Source of the DNA: Bacteroidota bacterium
GTDB lineage: Bacteria; Bacteroidota; Bacteroidia; Cytophagales; Cyclobacteriaceae
DNA: 64,000 nt
Direction of reading: 5' to 3'
Assembly: GCA_016178785.1 (NCBI GenBank)
Contig: JACOSO010000046.1
Location: 1-64,000, forward strand
Within the stretch, counting starts at the first letter, position 1, and each line of letters starts with the position of its first letter. The position numbers and the translations under genes were made by a program. Below the pieces are notes generated by a model. That model was not told the origin of the DNA. It worked only from the letters and a program-made list of their open reading frames with translations, and ran no database searches. Below, one piece after another: positions 16,740 to 24,803 of this stretch.

Positions 16740-19205
16740 ATGATCCGCAACCTACTCACCACCGCCTGGCGCAGCCTCCTTAAAAACAAGTTTTTTTCAT
16801 CCCTTAATATTATAGGCTTGGCCGTTGGAATGGCCGTCTTTTTACTAATTGCTCAATATGTTCACTTTGAGAGGAGTTATGAAAATTTTATCCCTAATGC
16901 GCAAAACATTTATCGGGTAAAACTGGAGACTTATTTGAATAACCAACTGGTGATGTCGAGTGCGGAAAATTATCCGGGTGTAGGACCAGCTTTAAAAAAT
17001 GAATTACCCGAGGTAACCGGTTTCGCACGACTCTATAACATGGGGTATAAAAATAATATTATCATCACCAACGAAGATGCCAAACCTGACCCTATCGCTT
17101 TCAAGCATCGCAGGTTTCTTTACGCTGATTCTTCTTTTCTTCTTATGATGGGTTATACCATGGTTGCCGGGGATCCCAAAACTGCCTTGGCGCATCCGTT
17201 CAATGCGGTGATCTCTGAAAAGTATGCCCGCATGTATTTTGGAAATGAAGACCCGATTGGTAAATCGTTGCGGCTCCAGGATGATGACTTTGTGAATGAA
17301 CTGGTGAAGGTGACTGGTGTTGTAAAAGATATACCGGCAAACACACACCTGAAGTTTGATGTTTTGTTTTCATACAAAAGTTTATTTCCTCGTGGAGATT
17401 GGGCCATTGCCCGTTATGACCATGGCTGGAAGCGTAAAGACATGTACACGTTTATAACTCTTCGCCCAGGTGCCGATCCGAAAATACTTGAGGCAAAACT
17501 CCCGTCTATCGTTACGAAATACAAACCTGAGAATAAACAACAAAACCAAAATGACATTCTTACACTTCAGCCATTGAAGTCCATTCACCTTACTTCAAGC
17601 CTTGCCGAGGAACCTGAGTCCAATGGCGATGAGCGAATAGTAAACTTTCTTTCCCTCATTGGAATGTTTGTGCTCATCATTGCGTGGATCAATTATGTGA
17701 ATCTCTCTACCGCAAAGGCAATGGAGCGCGCTAAAGAAGTGGGTGTGCGAAAAGTGATGGGCGCTTTTAAATCCCAACTGATCAGACAATTTATTACAGA
17801 GTCTGGGTTAATCAATTTATTATCCGTGTTGATTGCAATTAGCCTGATAGCATTGGTCCTTCCGTATTTTAATTCCCTTTCAGGCTTGTCGCTTAATGTC
17901 ACATATCTTTTTCAAAATTGGTTTTTGGGCTTGATAGCAGCGCTTTGGTTGATCGGAACCCTGCTTTCTGGTTTTTACCCCGCCATTGTTCTTTCCTCCT
18001 TTAAACCGGTGGTTGTTTTGAAGGGCAAATTGAAGAATAGTGTGAGCGGAATTTTCCTTCGCAAAACTCTTGTCGTATTTCAGTTCATGGCATCGGTTGC
18101 TTTAATAGCCGGAACATTCATTGTGTATGATCAATTGAATTTCATGATGAACCAGGATTTGGGTATGAATATCGATCAGGTCCTGGTTGTGGATCGTCCG
18201 GGTATTGCACCCAAGGATCGCAAGGCATTTAATTCGGCAATTGATGTATTCAGAGATGAATTGAGAAGAGACCCGAATATTCAGGGAGTTGCGGCTTCTG
18301 TTACCATTCCCGGAAAGCAACGAGAATTTAAAGCTGGCGTGAAAAAATACGGGACTTCTGATGACCAGATTGTGACCGTGAGATTTAACAGCATGGATTT
18401 TGATTTTATGGATGTGTTCAGAATGAAGTTGATTGCCGGCAGGGCCTTCTCAGAACAATTTGTGAAAGATCAGGATACATCGGTAATTGTCACGGAATCA
18501 ACAGCAAGACTTCTTGGGTTTACTAAACCCGAAGATGCCATTGGCCAAACCATTGCTATTCCGAATTTTCAGTGGAACCCAATCGTTGTTGGTGTGGTCA
18601 ATGACTACCATCAGGTGTCGTTTAAGAAGCCATTAGACCCGGTTATTTTTTATTGTTCGAAATACGGTGGTGAGTATTATTCGTTGCGTATTAATACCAG
18701 TTCCCTTAATCATACGATTGATTACGTAAAGCAGTCGTGGGAAAAAGCATTTCCGGGAAACCCGTTTGATTTTTTCTTCATGGATGACTATTTTAATAAG
18801 CAGTACGAAAATGAACGCAAATTTGGAGGTCTCTTTCTGACGTTTGCGGCTTTAGCTGTGGTGGTCGGGTGTCTTGGGTTATTTGGTCTTTCGGCTTACA
18901 CAGCCACTCAGCGCACCAAGGAAATTGGCATTCGTAAAGCGTTGGGCTCTTCCGAACGAGGTATATTTTTTCTTCTCTCCCAAGAATACCTGAAGCTTGT
19001 CGGATTGTCGATCTTCTTAGCGACACCTCTGGTGTGGTGGGTGATGCGCAACTGGATGCAGAATTTTGCCTACAGGGTTTCGATTTCTGTTTCTGTATTC
19101 CTGATTGCAGGAATAATGGTCTTGTTCGTTGCGTTGGTTACCATTAGTTACCAAACTTTGCGCGCAGCAAGAATTAAGCCCGTAGATTCGTTGAGGTACG
19201 AGTAA
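16740..19205 (+). CDS. Large FtsX-type ABC transporter permease (orphan)
   Basis: An 821-residue inner-membrane protein with two MacB_PCD-FtsX halves, as is common in Bacteroidota. The first half has a membrane segment near 20-42, a periplasmic domain to about 285 and three segments between 290 and 425. The second half repeats this with a periplasmic domain from about 465 to 690 and three segments to the end. GVRKVMGA (about 340) and GIRKALGS (about 735) mark the two FtsX loops. No ATPase gene is adjacent. Such permeases often respond to antimicrobial peptides; that is not shown here. Confidence 0.92.
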   Translation: MIRNLLTTAWRSLLKNKFFSSLNIIGLAVGMAVFLLIAQYVHFERSYENFIPNAQNIYRVKLETYLNNQLVMSSAENYPGVGPALKNELPEVTGFARLYNMGYKNNIIITNEDAKPDPIAFKHRRFLYADSSFLLMMGYTMVAGDPKTALAHPFNAVISEKYARMYFGNEDPIGKSLRLQDDDFVNELVKVTGVVKDIPANTHLKFDVLFSYKSLFPRGDWAIARYDHGWKRKDMYTFITLRPGADPKILEAKLPSIVTKYKPENKQQNQNDILTLQPLKSIHLTSSLAEEPESNGDERIVNFLSLIGMFVLIIAWINYVNLSTAKAMERAKEVGVRKVMGAFKSQLIRQFITESGLINLLSVLIAISLIALVLPYFNSLSGLSLNVTYLFQNWFLGLIAALWLIGTLLSGFYPAIVLSSFKPVVVLKGKLKNSVSGIFLRKTLVVFQFMASVALIAGTFIVYDQLNFMMNQDLGMNIDQVLVVDRPGIAPKDRKAFNSAIDVFRDELRRDPNIQGVAASVTIPGKQREFKAGVKKYGTSDDQIVTVRFNSMDFDFMDVFRMKLIAGRAFSEQFVKDQDTSVIVTESTARLLGFTKPEDAIGQTIAIPNFQWNPIVVGVVNDYHQVSFKKPLDPVIFYCSKYGGEYYSLRINTSSLNHTIDYVKQSWEKAFPGNPFDFFFMDDYFNKQYENERKFGGLFLTFAALAVVVGCLGLFGLSAYTATQRTKEIGIRKALGSSERGIFFLLSQEYLKLVGLSIFLATPLVWWVMRNWMQNFAYRVSISVSVFLIAGIMVLFVALVTISYQTLRAARIKPVDSLRYE

Positions 19206-19206
19206 G

Positions 19207-19225
19207 TTCATTGCATGTCAATGAA
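19207..19225. promoter_or_regulatory. Perfect inverted repeat between permease and Crp/Fnr gene
   Basis: TTCATTG-CATGT-CAATGAA, seven-base arms with no mismatch and a five-base spacer, begins two bases after the permease stop. It could be a short hairpin ending the permease transcript or an operator for the following regulator. There is no T-run after it. Confidence 0.4.
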
Positions 19226-19317
19226 TATCTTTACCGGCTGAAGGGTAAATTATCCAACAGCTCCTTAACTATATCGCCAAGTACATTACGCTCACTCCTG
19301 AGGAAGAAAGAGTTCTT

Positions 19318-19830
19318 TTGTCAAAGGTGAAGGCAAGGAAATTCCTGAAAGGTCAATTTGTAGTTCAGCAAGGTGATGTGTGTAAGACCGAAAACTTTGT
19401 TCTCTCCGGCTGTTTGAAAACATTTCATATCGATCATGAAGGTCAGGAACATATTGTTATGTTGGCTATTGAGAACTGGTGGACATCTGACTTAGGGAGT
19501 TATATCAATCAGACTCCGGCCGATTTTAATGTGCAGTGCCTTGAAAACTCTGAGGTAGCGCAAATTTTATATGAAGATCTTGAGCGGTTATTTGTCGAAA
19601 TCCCAAAACTCGAACGCTTCTTTAGGATCATCATTCAGAAAGCATTTGCTGCAGCGCAGAAAAGAATAGTCAATAATTTCAGTTTGCCCGCCAAGGAACG
19701 TTATTTGAAGTTTCGCGAGCAATACCCGCAGATCGAGCAGCGTGTTCCGCAGTATATGATAGCCTCCTACCTGGGGATGACAAAAGAATTTCTCAGTAAA
19801 ATCAGAAGTCAGCTTATCGAAGAGCAATGA
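19318..19830 (+). CDS. Crp/Fnr-family transcriptional regulator (true start probably at 19249)
   Basis: A cyclic-nucleotide-binding fold (about residues 10-110) and a C-terminal helix-turn-helix (about 130-165, MIASYLGMTKEFLSKIRSQL) identify a Crp/Fnr regulator of the short Bacteroidota type. The first usable start is TTG at 19318, but the open frame continues upstream for 23 codons to a stop at 19246. Those codons read IIQQLLNYIAKYITLTPEEE, which is the normal N-terminal helix of this family. There is no ATG, GTG or TTG in it, so initiation at ATT 19249 is likely. SnoaL and DoxX genes follow and may be its targets. Confidence 0.88.
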   Translation: MSKVKARKFLKGQFVVQQGDVCKTENFVLSGCLKTFHIDHEGQEHIVMLAIENWWTSDLGSYINQTPADFNVQCLENSEVAQILYEDLERLFVEIPKLERFFRIIIQKAFAAAQKRIVNNFSLPAKERYLKFREQYPQIEQRVPQYMIASYLGMTKEFLSKIRSQLIEEQ

Positions 19831-19924
19831 TGTTAATCCAGATTAACTTCCTTTTTTAACCTGGTTCATTTTCCATCCGGGCATTGTCAAAGAGCTTTGT
19901 GTCAGCAATTAAAACACAAAGTAT

Positions 19925-20275
19925 ATGACACTCTTAGAAAAAATCACCGACTTGAACGACCTCATCTTGCAAGGCAAAGCGTTGGATGCATTCGAAAAAT
20001 ATTATCACGAAGAGGTGGTGATGCAGGAAAACGAAAACCAACCCACTATCGGTAAGGAAGCGAATCGCAAGCGCGAATTAGATTTCTTTTCAGCGATAAC
20101 TGAGTTTAGAGGCGCAAAACCGCTCCACGTGACTGTTGGCGAAGGTGTAACAATGGTGCAATGGCTCTATGACTACACGCACAAGGATTGGGGCATAAGA
20201 AATTACAAGCAGGTTTCGGTTCAGCAATGGCGGAATGGCCAAATTATTAAAGAGCAATTCTTTTATGGAAATTAA
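19925..20275 (+). CDS. SnoaL/NTF2-like domain protein
   Basis: A 116-residue single-domain protein with the cone-shaped NTF2 fold, recognisable by the N-terminal helices followed by EKYYHEEVVMQENENQPTIGK and the curved-sheet strands toward the C-terminus. Members bind small hydrophobic ligands or act as isomerases. The catalytic residues of ketosteroid isomerase are not obvious, so the reaction is unknown. It lies 94 bases after the Crp/Fnr gene and 25 bases before a DoxX gene, probably a small operon. Confidence 0.78.
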   Translation: MTLLEKITDLNDLILQGKALDAFEKYYHEEVVMQENENQPTIGKEANRKRELDFFSAITEFRGAKPLHVTVGEGVTMVQWLYDYTHKDWGIRNYKQVSVQQWRNGQIIKEQFFYGN

Positions 20276-20300
20276 TTTAAGACTTTAAAAGTGAAGTAAA

Positions 20301-20744
20301 ATGAAAAATGAAATTTTTGGTACGAACAACGATTGGGCGGGCTTGGTATCTCGTCTCACTATAGGGTTGATTCTTTTTCCACATGGAGCGCAAAAAATGT
20401 TAGGCTGGTTTGGAGGCCCCGGATTTGTGAGTGAAATGAAATTCCTGACAACTTCGGTCAATTTATATTGGATTATCGCCTTCCTGGTGATCGTCATAGA
20501 ATTTGTAGGAGCATTGTCTTTAATAGCAGGGTTTGCAAGCCGCCTGTGGGCAGCGATGACAATAGGGCTGATGCTTGGTATTATTGTTACCGTTCATTTC
20601 GAGAACGGCTTTTTTATGAACTGGTTTGGTAATCAAAAAGGTGAAGGTTATGAATATCATCTATTGGTCATAGGTTTGTCGATCGCTACTCTTTTGAATG
20701 GAAGCGGGAAGTTTTCGTTGGATGGCATCATTGTAAAGAAGTAA
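20301..20744 (+). CDS. DoxX-family membrane protein
   Basis: A 147-residue inner-membrane protein with four hydrophobic segments (about 15-33, 52-72, 76-95 and 113-133) and the DoxX hallmark RLTIGLILFPHGAQKMLGWF. DoxX proteins are linked to redox and thiol stress, mostly by genetics. It is the last gene of the Crp/Fnr-SnoaL-DoxX group, followed by a terminator. Confidence 0.88.
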   Translation: MKNEIFGTNNDWAGLVSRLTIGLILFPHGAQKMLGWFGGPGFVSEMKFLTTSVNLYWIIAFLVIVIEFVGALSLIAGFASRLWAAMTIGLMLGIIVTVHFENGFFMNWFGNQKGEGYEYHLLVIGLSIATLLNGSGKFSLDGIIVKK

Positions 20745-20758
20745 GACGGTAGTTTTAG

Positions 20759-20790
20759 GGCATAGGCTACATTGCTTATGCCTTTTTTTT
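20759..20790 (+). terminator. Intrinsic terminator after the DoxX gene
   Basis: GGCATAGGC (20759-20767) pairs with GCTTATGCC with one G-U wobble and a six-base loop, followed by eight T on the plus strand. Confidence 0.85.
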
Positions 20791-20799
20791 CTAATCTTC

Positions 20800-20807
20800 T
20801 ATCTTTG
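20800..20807 (+). promoter_or_regulatory. -7 promoter box close to methyltransferase start
   Basis: TATCTTTG matches TAnnTTTG exactly and ends six bases before the ATG at 20814. A start of transcription at the usual distance would give a leaderless or nearly leaderless mRNA. The best upstream TTG (20772-20774) is 25 bases away, longer than usual. Confidence 0.5.
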
Positions 20808-20813
20808 CCGCCC

Positions 20814-21584
20814 ATGAAGAAGATCATTGGTTGGGTGGTAAGATTTGTTCCAAGGAAATACTTGCAGCTTTTCACCGGAGTTGGGTTGAAAGTACTTGGG
20901 ATTTTTTATTCGGGCAGCAAAGTAAAATGCCCGATTTGCAATCATCAATACAAAAAATTTCTTCCCTACGGAAGGATCAATGCACGTGAGAATGCCCTTT
21001 GCCCGAATTGTCTTAGCCTTGAGCGTCATCGGTTGATGTGGCTTTATTTAAAAGGGAATACCAACTTCTTTTCGGAAAAACTAAATGTATTGCATTTCGC
21101 TCCGGAGCCATGTTTCATCAATCGCTTTGAGAAACAGCATGGCAATAAATACATTACAGCCGATATTGAATCGCCATTGGCCAAAGTGAAAATGGATATT
21201 CATCAGATTCCATTTGAAGAAAATCACTTTGATGTGGTGCTGTGCAACCATGTGCTCGAACATGTAAAGGATGATATCACTGCGATGCGCGAGATTCATC
21301 GAGTGTTGAAGCCCAACGCTTGGGCGATTTTGCAAGTACCATTCTTCTCGCCTATACCTGAAAAGACTTTTGAAGACAATTCAATCATCGATAAACGGGA
21401 GCGAGAAAGAATTTTCGGACAGGACGACCACGTACGGAAATACGGAAAAGATTACGTTCAGCGAATTGCGCAAAGCGGATTGAAGCCACTAGAAGAAAAA
21501 TTCTCAGAAACCTTTACAAAGGAACAGGCTTATCACTTTGGCATAAGCCGTGCTGAGGTTATTTACAAAGCTGTAAAGGCTTAG
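20814..21584 (+). CDS. SAM-dependent methyltransferase with N-terminal zinc ribbon
   Basis: A 256-residue protein. An N-terminal amphipathic stretch (about 1-33) precedes a zinc-ribbon pattern CPIC (39-42) and CPNC (63-66), then a class I methyltransferase domain with the substrate-proximal LCNHVLEHV block (about 143-151) and HRVLKPNAWAILQVPF. The ATG at 20814 is preferred over an upstream in-frame ATG at 20772 because the -7 box lies between them. Target unknown; relatives are sometimes placed in cell-envelope loci. It converges with the PIN gene, overlapping by four bases. Confidence 0.85.
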   Translation: MKKIIGWVVRFVPRKYLQLFTGVGLKVLGIFYSGSKVKCPICNHQYKKFLPYGRINARENALCPNCLSLERHRLMWLYLKGNTNFFSEKLNVLHFAPEPCFINRFEKQHGNKYITADIESPLAKVKMDIHQIPFEENHFDVVLCNHVLEHVKDDITAMREIHRVLKPNAWAILQVPFFSPIPEKTFEDNSIIDKRERERIFGQDDHVRKYGKDYVQRIAQSGLKPLEEKFSETFTKEQAYHFGISRAEVIYKAVKA

Positions 21585-22000
21585 ATCAAAGTATGCTCTT
21601 CAAGAAATTGCCGCGCTGTCGTCACAGGCACTTTTGAAAAATGAAAGTCATTTTTATCTTCGGTAACAATCCACCTGCAGCCGGCTTTAATAGCCGAATA
21701 ATATTCGAGACCATCTTCAAAATCGTCAACCGATTTGTCGTTTACAGCCTGCAATACAATTTTTTGATCAGCCTCGGCAATGTTGATTCTTGATGCAAGA
21801 ATTCCGATTTTATTTTTCGCTTCTTTTCGTCCGCTTTTCTTTTCAGCAAAATAAAACGCAATAGCCAAGCAAACGGGAGAAGTATAAACCTTGTATTTCG
21901 GATTATCGGTTAGACTTAACACACGCGCTGAATAGGTAAACAGAGGATATTCCTTGTTTAACACCGACACAAGGATGTTGGCATCGAGAAAGACGTTCAT
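21581..22000 (-). CDS. PIN-domain toxin (VapC-like ribonuclease)
   Basis: A 139-residue PIN protein beginning MNVFLDANILVSVLNK, where Asp6 is the first metal ligand. The second acidic cluster DFEDGLEYYSA (about 93-103) and a terminal TEDKNDF (about 114-120) complete the site. PIN toxins cleave RNA. Its start overlaps the stop of the antitoxin gene by four bases, the usual coupled order antitoxin-toxin. Only the catalytic mechanism is inferred from family knowledge; the RNA target is unknown. Confidence 0.9.
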   Translation of the reverse strand: MNVFLDANILVSVLNKEYPLFTYSARVLSLTDNPKYKVYTSPVCLAIAFYFAEKKSGRKEAKNKIGILASRINIAEADQKIVLQAVNDKSVDDFEDGLEYYSAIKAGCRWIVTEDKNDFHFSKVPVTTARQFLEEHTLI

Positions 22001-22254
22001 CTTTTCGATTTATAATATTCTTTCTTCAAATCTTTGCGTGCCCGTGGCTTTGTTTTGTACTCAGCTTCGCCTTCGGCAACTATGCTCACCCAGTCAGCCA
22101 CTGGCAGATCTTCCAAACTTTTGTAGTGACCGCTCACAATGCGGCTATACAAAAACTCAGTAAGCCTTGAAAGGCTAATGTTTTGAGCATCGGCAAACTG
22201 CTTGGCTTTGTTGATAATATCTTCATCAAAGCTGAGTGTAATCTTGGCATCCAT
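21997..22254 (-). CDS. Antitoxin, ribbon-helix-helix type (DUF6364-like)
   Basis: An 85-residue protein whose first 45 residues (KITLSFDEDIINKAKQFAD) form a ribbon-helix-helix DNA-binding unit. The charged C-terminus (about 50-85, ending in a lysine/arginine-rich tail) probably wraps the PIN toxin. It is preceded by AAAGGAG six to nine bases before the ATG, an unusually good ribosome binding site for Bacteroidota. Autorepression through the palindromes in the promoter is likely. Confidence 0.88.
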   Translation of the reverse strand: MDAKITLSFDEDIINKAKQFADAQNISLSRLTEFLYSRIVSGHYKSLEDLPVADWVSIVAEGEAEYKTKPRARKDLKKEYYKSKR

Positions 22255-22265
22255 AACTCCTTTGT

Positions 22266-22305
22266 TTATACGACAAAGTTATTTTTCTTATACGTATAAA
22301 CCAAA
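22266..22305 (-). promoter_or_regulatory. Promoter and operator of the toxin-antitoxin operon
   Basis: Minus strand: TTTG (22305-22302), 20 bases, TAACTTTG (22281-22274), a perfect Bacteroidota promoter. A 12-base palindrome TTATACGTATAA (22288-22299) sits between the two boxes, and a further TTATACG half site (22266-22272) lies just past the -7 box. The two TTATACG units are 22 bases apart, two helical turns. This is the expected layout for a ribbon-helix-helix repressor. Confidence 0.75.
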
Positions 22306-22412
22306 GGTTCAAAGGTTTAAAGTTCAAGGTTCAAAATTCAATAAATGAAAAAAGCCGATTGCTCGGCTTTAATCTCGTCTCAAACTTTGAACTTTAGCTT
22401 GAACTTTACTTT
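22301..22412. repeat. AT-rich hairpin repeat, copy D, enclosing a terminator
   Basis: Left arm 22301-22341 with AAAGTTCAAGGTTCAAAATTC and right arm 22379-22412 whose complement contains AAAGTTCAAGCTAAAGTTCA. The mdh terminator sits in the loop, and the right arm covers the mdh stop codon. Shares TTCAAGGTTCA words with copies B and C. Confidence 0.65.
22347..22370 (-). terminator. Intrinsic terminator of mdh
   Basis: AAAGCCGA (22351-22358) pairs with TCGGCTTT (22363-22370), four-base loop. On the minus strand the stem is followed by TTTTTTCATTT, about 35 bases past the mdh stop. Confidence 0.88.
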
Positions 22413-23338
22413 GGAAGCTTATCCAGCACTTCCATTACTTCTTTCACGTGTTTACGGCTCGTTTCGAGAAGCGCTTTTTCCGCGCTATCCAATTCAAGCT
22501 CAATGACTTTCTCCACACCATTCTTGCCAAGGATAACCGGCACACCGAGGTAGCAGTCCTTTATTCCATATTCACCATCCAAGCGAATGCAAACAGGAAG
22601 GACCCTGCGCTGATTTTTTACAATGCTTTCTACCATTTGAGCTGCAGCTGAGCCGGGTGCATACCAGGCTGAAGTGCCCATCAATTTCACCAATTCGCCA
22701 CCGCCCACTTTCGTGCGCTCAATGATCGCGTCTAATTTATCTTTTGAGATCAATTCAGTTACGGGAATTCCGCCCACAGTTGTATAGCGAGGCAGAGGTA
22801 CCATGGTGTCTCCGTGGCCGCCAAGCAGCATTGCCTGGATGTCTTTTGGTGATATGTTCAAGGCCTCGGCAAGGAATGCACGATATCGAGCCGTGTCCAG
22901 GATTCCTGCCATACCCATGACGCGGGTGCGCGGGAATTTTGAAACCAGGTGTGCCTGGTAAGTCATTACGTCAAGCGGGTTGCTCACCACGATGATAATC
23001 GCATTTGGCGAATGCTTTACAATGTTTTCAGTTACGGTTTTTACAATTCCTGCATTGGTGCTGATCAAGTCATCGCGCGTCATGCCGGGCTTGCGAGGCA
23101 GTCCTGAAGTAATTACCACTACATCTGAATTTGCACTTTTTGTATAATCATTGGTAGAGCCGATCGTACGGGTATCGTACAAGTCGATTGGGGCCTTTTG
23201 CCAAATGTCAAGAGCTTTGCCTTCGGCCAGGCCTTCTTTGATATCCACCAGCACAATTTCGTTGGCCACTTCGCGGTAGGCCAGCACATCGGCACAAGTG
23301 GCGCCCACATTGCCAGCGCCTACAACTGTTATCTTCAT
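22406..23338 (-). CDS. mdh: Malate dehydrogenase (NAD-dependent)
   Basis: A 310-residue tricarboxylic-acid-cycle enzyme of the LDH-like MDH group, interconverting malate and oxaloacetate. The NAD motif GAGNVG lies at 7-12, the SGLPRKPGMTRDDL loop near 79-92 has the substrate-binding arginines, SNPLDVMT near 118-125 is conserved, and the catalytic histidine is in GGHGDTMVPL near 174-183. Length is standard. It is transcribed alone, ending in a terminator inside a hairpin repeat. Confidence 0.97.
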   Translation of the reverse strand: MKITVVGAGNVGATCADVLAYREVANEIVLVDIKEGLAEGKALDIWQKAPIDLYDTRTIGSTNDYTKSANSDVVVITSGLPRKPGMTRDDLISTNAGIVKTVTENIVKHSPNAIIIVVSNPLDVMTYQAHLVSKFPRTRVMGMAGILDTARYRAFLAEALNISPKDIQAMLLGGHGDTMVPLPRYTTVGGIPVTELISKDKLDAIIERTKVGGGELVKLMGTSAWYAPGSAAAQMVESIVKNQRRVLPVCIRLDGEYGIKDCYLGVPVILGKNGVEKVIELELDSAEKALLETSRKHVKEVMEVLDKLPK

Positions 23339-23483
23339 AGGAATAAGTTTTGGTTAGCTTCTAAAGAGCCGCGAAGTTATCATTCACTGATTCAAAAAGA
23401 AAAATATCTGATAAAATAATCTGCCTGACTGTATCGCAATTCCCGCCTGGGCAATAACTTAGCGCCCTCAAAATTTTAGGACT

Positions 23484-24803
23484 ATGCAAGTGGTGAAATT
23501 TGGCGGTACCTCAGTCGGTAAGCCCGAACGGATGAAGAAAATCGCAAACCTTGTACTCAGCATGGAGGGAAAGAAAATTGTGGTGCTTTCGGCTCTGAGC
23601 GGAACGACCAATTCGCTGGTGAAGATTGGCGATTTCTTATTGGCCAATAAAACTTCAGAAGCTAGTAACGAGATCGAAGCACTTGAAAAGCATTATTTAG
23701 AATTCGTAAAGGAATTGTATGAATCGGCTCCCTATCAGGCGATAGGTGAGGAGCTGGTAAGTCGCTATTTCAGCCTGTTCCGCTTGCTTGCGGCCGGGAA
23801 ATTTGACGACCGTGGCTATCGTGAGCTTTTAGCACAAGGCGAACTGATTTCCACAGAACTGTTTTATCACCATTGCCAGGAAAGAAAAATCAATGCGCGA
23901 TTATTGCCTGCGCTTCACTTTATGTCGATCGATGAAAATCAGGAGCCGGAGCTGGAGAAAATAAGTGAACGATTAAAGCCGATTTTGGAAGCGATGGCTA
24001 ACACCAACATCCTGATTACACAAGGATACATTTGCCGAAATCATAACAATGAAATCGATAATTTGAAACGGGGAGGAAGCGACTACACTGCTTCGTTGAT
24101 AGGAGCAGCGGCTCGCGCAGAAGAAATTCAAATCTGGACAGACATCGATGGTATGCACAATAATGATCCGCGAGTGGTGAAGAAAACATTGCCCATTGCT
24201 GAGCTTACTTTTGACGAAGCTTCAGAGCTGGCTTATTTCGGGGCAAAAATTTTACACCCATCCACGATCGTTCCTGCCCAAAAATACGGAGTACCTGTTC
24301 GTCTGAAAAACACAATGGATGAAAAAGCATTTGGCACATTGATCAGCGAGCGGGGCACCAGCGGACAATTCAAAGCCATTGCTGCTAAAGATGGAATCAC
24401 CGCGATTAAAATCAAATCTTCGCGGATGTTGCTGGCTTATGGATTTTTACGCCAGGTATTCGAAGTTTTTGAGAAACATAAAACATCAATTGACATGATT
24501 TCTACTTCGGAGGTCGCTGTGTCAGTGACGGTGGATGATGATAAGCATTTGAATGAAATCGTGAATGAACTCAAAGATTTGGGGTCCATTGATATCGATA
24601 AAAACCAAACAATCATTTGCATCGTAGGCAACATGCTGGCTGAAAAAGAAGGCGTGCTGAAGGAAGTATTTCAATCCCTTGCTAAGATTCCTATTCGCAT
24701 GGTGAGCTATGGTGGAAGTAACAACAATATTTCATTGCTGGTAGAAACTGCACAAAAAGAAAAGGCGCTCAACCTTCTGAATGAAGGGTTGTTTGGACTT
24801 TGA
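23484..24803 (+). CDS. lysC: Aspartate kinase
   Basis: A 439-residue monofunctional enzyme that phosphorylates aspartate, the first step to lysine, threonine, methionine and diaminopimelate. The kinase domain starts VKFGGTSVGKP (4-14) and includes RGGSDYTASLIGAA near 200. The C-terminal part (about 300-439) has two ACT-type regulatory segments, for example SEVAVSVTVDD and MVSYGGSNNNISLLV, so feedback control is expected. It is divergent from mdh and converges with ctlX, the stops abutting. Confidence 0.95.
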   Translation: MQVVKFGGTSVGKPERMKKIANLVLSMEGKKIVVLSALSGTTNSLVKIGDFLLANKTSEASNEIEALEKHYLEFVKELYESAPYQAIGEELVSRYFSLFRLLAAGKFDDRGYRELLAQGELISTELFYHHCQERKINARLLPALHFMSIDENQEPELEKISERLKPILEAMANTNILITQGYICRNHNNEIDNLKRGGSDYTASLIGAAARAEEIQIWTDIDGMHNNDPRVVKKTLPIAELTFDEASELAYFGAKILHPSTIVPAQKYGVPVRLKNTMDEKAFGTLISERGTSGQFKAIAAKDGITAIKIKSSRMLLAYGFLRQVFEVFEKHKTSIDMISTSEVAVSVTVDDDKHLNEIVNELKDLGSIDIDKNQTIICIVGNMLAEKEGVLKEVFQSLAKIPIRMVSYGGSNNNISLLVETAQKEKALNLLNEGLFGL

